Both the position numbers and the translations under genes were made by a program. A model generated the notes under the pieces. The model saw only the letters and a list, made by a program, of their open reading frames with translations, searched no databases and was not told where the DNA came from. 8,447 nt of DNA from Verrucomicrobiota bacterium (GTDB lineage: Bacteria; Verrucomicrobiota; Verrucomicrobiia; Limisphaerales; JAHEOI01), in NCBI GenBank assembly GCA_018610125.1, contig JAHEOI010000137.1:1-8447 (forward strand), read 5' to 3'. This document shows positions 5,862-8,447 of this stretch, one piece after another (the first letter of the stretch is position 1; each line of letters starts with the position of its first letter).

Positions 5862-6218
5862 GAGTCCTCTCGTTTGCCTTTTTGCGGCTAAACAGTTACA
5901 ATCTCCCTCGCTCTGAATAGAACCGCCCCTATCCCTTTTTGCGGCCATCAATGCGAGCTCCCGCGCGGCTACCCGTTCGTCGGCCTGTAACCCTGAATAG
6001 ATACCCTGCGATGTCGTTTGTCCGGTAGCGACATCCGTCTGATATTGGCGATTTTTTTGCATTAATTGGCGGTTAGACCCGGCCGAGGTTGCTGTCGAGC
6101 CCCCTGCTTAAGTGAATGCGTCGGCGTCCGGCCCGTCGGATCTGCGCCCCGGAGAGATCTTCCGCGAAAACAGAAAGCATTCGGTAATGAGGTAAACGCG
6201 TAAAAATTTTTCCTTGTC
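5862..6218. other. Gene-free stretch with short direct repeats
   Basis: No credible gene is seen on either strand. CCTTTTTGCGGC occurs twice in direct orientation (5877-5888 and 5934-5945), and CTGAATAGA occurs at 5913-5921 and 5993-6001. TTGGCG flanks a T-run and GCATTAA near 6045-6070. Near 6202-6211 there is AAAAATTTTT, where the sequence becomes AT-rich. The minus-strand open frame crossing this area runs through the palindrome and has unnatural composition. Confidence 0.4.
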
Positions 6219-6371
6219 ATGCTTACGTGGATATGGGAATATCCCTTAGATAACCAAACAGCTCAGGAGGGACTCGGTTACCAAGCAGCGCTAAATCATA
6301 ATTGGTTAAAAATTCAACAACAATTAGAAGGTGGCTTTAATTTAGCGGAAGATGTCCAGTTAATGGTGTAG
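6219..6371 (+). CDS. Small ORF of 50 codons in an AT-rich island (unrecognised)
   Basis: ATG at 6219 to TAG at 6369-6371 encodes a 50-residue peptide beginning MLTWIWEYPLDNQTAQEGLG and containing WLKIQQQLEGGFNLAEDVQL. The composition is protein-like: balanced charges, few Arg or Cys, and an amphipathic Leu/Gln stretch. Codons are AT-rich (TTA, CAA, AAT, ATT), unlike neighbouring genes. There is no Shine-Dalgarno site before the ATG, and an in-frame TAA lies just upstream. After the TAG the same frame continues CYQKQFKVAYR before TAA, and that tail also looks protein-like. It could therefore be a small gene or the decayed 3' end of a transferred gene. I do not recognise the family. Confidence 0.3.
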   Translation: MLTWIWEYPLDNQTAQEGLGYQAALNHNWLKIQQQLEGGFNLAEDVQLMV

Positions 6372-6389
6372 TGTTACCAAAAACAGTTT

Positions 6390-6426
6390 AAGGTCGCGTA
6401 TCGATAATTTCGTAACTCGTGACCTT
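6390..6426 (+). promoter_or_regulatory. Inverted repeat in the leader of the histidine kinase gene
   Basis: AAGGTCGCG (6390-6398) and CGTGACCTT (6418-6426) form a 9-bp stem with one G-U pair around a 19-nt loop. The loop contains GATAAT (6403-6408), a possible -10 box without a clear -35 box, and the stem ends 7 nt before the GGAGG of the kinase gene. It could be an operator around a promoter or an RNA hairpin affecting translation. Confidence 0.35.
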
Positions 6427-6433
6427 GGGGTAT

Positions 6434-6438
6434 GGAGG
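6434..6438 (+). promoter_or_regulatory. Ribosome binding site that fixes the kinase start
   Basis: GGAGG lies 6 nt before the GTG at 6445. It is the strongest Shine-Dalgarno match in the window and supports a GTG start even though it gives a 39-residue tail before the hydrophobic segment. No in-frame ATG occurs until well inside the first Ig-like domain. Confidence 0.6.
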
Positions 6439-6444
6439 TGTATT

Positions 6445-8040
6445 GTGGTTTGTCAGGGGTGTCACAGGGAGGCAGTGCAAGGGGAATTAAGAATAACGAC
6501 AGCACAGGGATCGCGCTTGCGCCGATGTTTGCAGTTTCCCGTCGTTAGGCGGCCGATCCGGCATCTCGTTTTAAGATGGGCTCTGGTTACACTATGGTTT
6601 TTTCACTTTCCACTTGGAGGATTCGCCCAATCGCCTTCGATTTCCAAGGTCAAGCCCTTTCCTGTGGTGGGCGCCAACTTCGACCAACAGTTCATGGTTT
6701 ACGGTAAGAACTTCCATCCGAAGGCATCTGTCATCCTGCGGGATAAACGAACCGGAGAAAGATTTGACGACCTGGAATTTCACGATCGGACCAGCGACAA
6801 GATCGAAATCTCTGCCAATTTTACCGCCAAGCCAGCACCTTGGACAGTCGAAGTGGTCAATCCCGGCGGTGCGCCATCGCGAGAATTCAAGTTCGAGGTG
6901 GTCGCTCCGGAAATCATCCCCAAAATCACCGGGGTATTACCGGATCCGGCACCCGGGTTGAACCAGCCTCACCACTTTACCATCAATGGTCATAACTTTG
7001 TCAAAGGATGTGAAGTCATCTTGACGGACCGGCGCACAGGAGAAGTGTTTGAAAACATCCCGCTCTCGATGATGGATGCTGATCAGATTACGATTCGACC
7101 GATCTTTACCATTACCGAGGCCCAATGGTCCGTTCGGGTGGTGAATCCGGGAGGCTATAGCTCAGATCCGTATACCTTTGACGTCATACCCCGGGAAGAG
7201 CTGCCGCAACAGGCTCGCTCGGGAAGCGATTCCTTGTGGCTCACAGTCGGTTTGGGATTGTTTGGGGTGACCATGTTGGGGATCAACGTTTATCAGCGGT
7301 TTTGGCATTTGCCCGCTCGGCTGGAAGCAGCCGGGGAGCACGCGCGTCGGGACCAAAAGCGATACCTCGCAGGCAGTCTGCACGATGGAGTCGGCAGCCA
7401 CCTCATGCCGATCGTCCACCTCTGTCGCCATGCACGCCGGCAACACGACGAACCTCATGCCCGAGTGACCACCTTCGATCAGATCGAGTCACTGGTGAAG
7501 GAGATCCAACGATACGTCAGTGACCTCTCGTGGGTGTCGGATTCTGACTACTTCGCCGTCGAGGAGCTCCTGGCCAAGTGTCGCGAGAAAGCGAACCAAG
7601 TGTTCAATGGAACCGAGCTTGAGCTGAGCTTCGAATTCCCACTCGAAGAGGTGCCCTATAAGCTTTCCGCTGAGACATGTGAGGCGGTCTTGTTTGGCTT
7701 TGCCGAAGGCTTGAACAACATTCTAAAGCACTCAAGAGCGACTCATGTCACCCTTTCCGCAAGTCTTACCGAATGGGACGCCTGCAAGGCTGATCTTGGC
7801 GAGACGAAGCAGCTTCAAATATCGATTTCCGACAATGGAATCGGCATCAAAAATCTTCGTTTTGAGAAATCCGGACAGGGCCTTCGAAACATGCGCGACC
7901 GTCTCGAAGCCGTCGGCGGCCAATGCGCCATTCGGTCCCAGCTAAACGAAGGCACCCAAATCCATTTCATGATTCCTTTGCGATGCTCGGTTGATAAGCA
8001 ACGACTTCGCTCCGGAATCTTTGAGCGAAGCAAAGGGTAA
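6445..8040 (+). CDS. Membrane sensor histidine kinase with two IPT/TIG-like domains
   Basis: This 531-residue protein is predicted to be an inner-membrane sensor kinase. A hydrophobic segment at about 40-61, ending FAQ, acts as signal peptide or anchor. Two tandem Ig-like (IPT/TIG-type) domains follow at about 65-152 and 159-247; each has a G-NF motif, a D(K/R)RTGE-F motif and VVNPGG near its end. A transmembrane helix covers about 264-284. The kinase core has the phosphoacceptor H313 in SLHDGVGSHL, then an N-box at N424-N425 (GLNNILKHS), DNGIGI (463-468) and GQGLRNMRDRL (477-487). The LHDG and GLRNMRDRL wording is that of the NarX/DegS-type (HisKA_3) kinases. GTG at 6445 has a good GGAGG. 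The response regulator gene 142 nt downstream is the likely partner. The signal is unknown; TIG-type domains often bind polysaccharide or protein, so an envelope or glycan cue is possible but unproven. Confidence 0.9.
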   Translation: MVCQGCHREAVQGELRITTAQGSRLRRCLQFPVVRRPIRHLVLRWALVTLWFFHFPLGGFAQSPSISKVKPFPVVGANFDQQFMVYGKNFHPKASVILRDKRTGERFDDLEFHDRTSDKIEISANFTAKPAPWTVEVVNPGGAPSREFKFEVVAPEIIPKITGVLPDPAPGLNQPHHFTINGHNFVKGCEVILTDRRTGEVFENIPLSMMDADQITIRPIFTITEAQWSVRVVNPGGYSSDPYTFDVIPREELPQQARSGSDSLWLTVGLGLFGVTMLGINVYQRFWHLPARLEAAGEHARRDQKRYLAGSLHDGVGSHLMPIVHLCRHARRQHDEPHARVTTFDQIESLVKEIQRYVSDLSWVSDSDYFAVEELLAKCREKANQVFNGTELELSFEFPLEEVPYKLSAETCEAVLFGFAEGLNNILKHSRATHVTLSASLTEWDACKADLGETKQLQISISDNGIGIKNLRFEKSGQGLRNMRDRLEAVGGQCAIRSQLNEGTQIHFMIPLRCSVDKQRLRSGIFERSKG

Positions 8041-8182
8041 AAGCGTGTCAAACGAAAAAACACAACCAAACAGCTCTTCGCCCTGCGCCCTTAGCTCTGT
8101 GCTCTGGGCGTTCGCTTTCAAGCCCGTACCCCAAACGTGCGATTTGACGCCAACCCTGATTGCCCTCGAACATGGAGCCATT
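8041..8182. other. Spacer between kinase and response regulator genes
   Basis: This 142-nt gap holds AGCTCT/GCTCT repeats (8072-8077, 8093-8098, 8101-8105) and a CGCCC/GGGCG pair (8086-8090/8106-8110). On the minus strand it would read AQSTELRAQGEEL, a phrase I recall as a common non-coding repeat in several bacterial groups. TTGACG at 8144-8149 has no good -10 partner, so I do not claim a separate promoter. The gap is long for an operon but has no terminator. Confidence 0.3.
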
Positions 8183-8447
8183 ATGAAAAATCAATCTCCT
8201 TGGCCTCCCATTAAAGCCGTTCTTGTAGAGGATGATGTTCGCGTGCGAGAAAGCCTCGTTGCCGCCCTCGGAGCAAATGAGGACTTCGAGCTGCTGGGAG
8301 CCTATTCCTCGGCCGAGGATATGATAGAAGCAATCAGCGGCTTGACCCCGCACGTTGTATTGATGGACCTGCAGCTTCCCGGGATGAGTGGAATCGAATG
8401 CACGGCCAAACTGAAGGAGATGCTTCCCCAAGCGCAGGTCATCGTGA
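8183..8447 (+). CDS. Response regulator, receiver domain (3' end outside the window)
   Basis: The first 88 codons encode a receiver domain of a two-component response regulator. The acidic pocket is E16-D17-D18 (VLVEDD), and the phosphoacceptor is D62 in VVLMDLQLPGMSGIE. The ATG at 8183 has GGAG (8174-8177) at a 5-nt spacing. The sequence stops at the window edge shortly after this, so the output domain cannot be seen. Because the upstream kinase is of the NarX/DegS type, a LuxR-type DNA-binding output (NarL/FixJ family) is the likely continuation, but this is inference from pairing habits. It is presumably phosphorylated by the kinase encoded just upstream. Confidence 0.9.
   Translation, partial: MKNQSPWPPIKAVLVEDDVRVRESLVAALGANEDFELLGAYSSAEDMIEAISGLTPHVVLMDLQLPGMSGIECTAKLKEMLPQAQVIV

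Noticed and set aside
5652..6062. Minus-strand open frame of 136 codons
   Set aside because: It reads straight through the large palindrome and the repeat ends; pieces such as LTADYAECAD are typical translations of dispersed repeats.
6369..6371. In-frame TAG as a pyrrolysine or recoding site
   Set aside because: No recoding structure or pylT-type context is visible, and the following frame ends after only 12 codons; pseudogene decay explains it better.
6451..6465. CQGCH (CXXCH) near the N-terminus of the histidine kinase, suggesting heme c
   Set aside because: It lies before the hydrophobic signal or anchor segment and so on the cytoplasmic side, where c-type heme is not attached; a chance motif is more likely.
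1..8447. CRISPR array, tRNA or rRNA genes, prophage or defence island
   Set aside because: No regularly spaced direct repeats, no cloverleaf or rRNA-like stretches, and no phage or defence proteins were found on reading both strands.

Overview
The window looks like a piece of chromosome from a Gram-negative bacterium of moderate GC content. It carries two lipopolysaccharide (LPS) genes, a primary sigma factor, and several short dispersed or palindromic repeats between genes. The style of those repeats, together with a two-component sensor kinase carrying tandem Ig-like domains, suggests the Verrucomicrobiota/PVC group. This placement is an inference from recalled style, not from a search.

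Layout. Positions 1-57 are the last 18 codons of a gene that probably encodes a glycine-zipper protein. A good sigma-70-type promoter (194-222) and a hairpin-rich leader precede a pterin-4a-carbinolamine dehydratase gene (321-647), which is followed by a perfect 11-bp hairpin. A promoter near 940-968 precedes rpoD (1020-2921), the housekeeping sigma factor. A cluster of hairpins including a likely terminator (3026-3053) separates rpoD from a convergent two-gene minus-strand operon: a LpxL/HtrB-type lipid A acyltransferase (4214-5143) and then a WaaF-type heptosyltransferase (3060-4217). Both probably start at TTG, and the two genes overlap by 4 nt.

Positions 5144-6444 are a repeat-rich, largely gene-free stretch. 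It holds the operon promoter, a 5'-truncated Uma2-family nuclease remnant (about 5394-5561), a candidate miniature element bounded by TTAACC inverted ends (5652-5861) with a 36-bp-stem palindrome inside it, and an AT-rich island with a 50-codon small ORF (6219-6371).

The right end holds a two-component pair. A membrane sensor histidine kinase (6445-8040) has two tandem IPT/TIG-like extracytoplasmic domains and a NarX/DegS-type kinase core. A response regulator (8183 onward) is cut by the window edge after its receiver-domain phosphorylation site.

How the genes relate. The acyltransferase and heptosyltransferase act on lipid A and the LPS inner core and are presumably co-transcribed. The kinase and regulator presumably form one signalling pathway whose signal is unknown. 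The dehydratase and rpoD are housekeeping genes with no visible functional link to these. I see no defence system, CRISPR array, prophage, rRNA or tRNA. The least ordinary parts are the TIG-domain sensor kinase, the 5.65-5.86 kb palindromic element, and the AT-rich small ORF.
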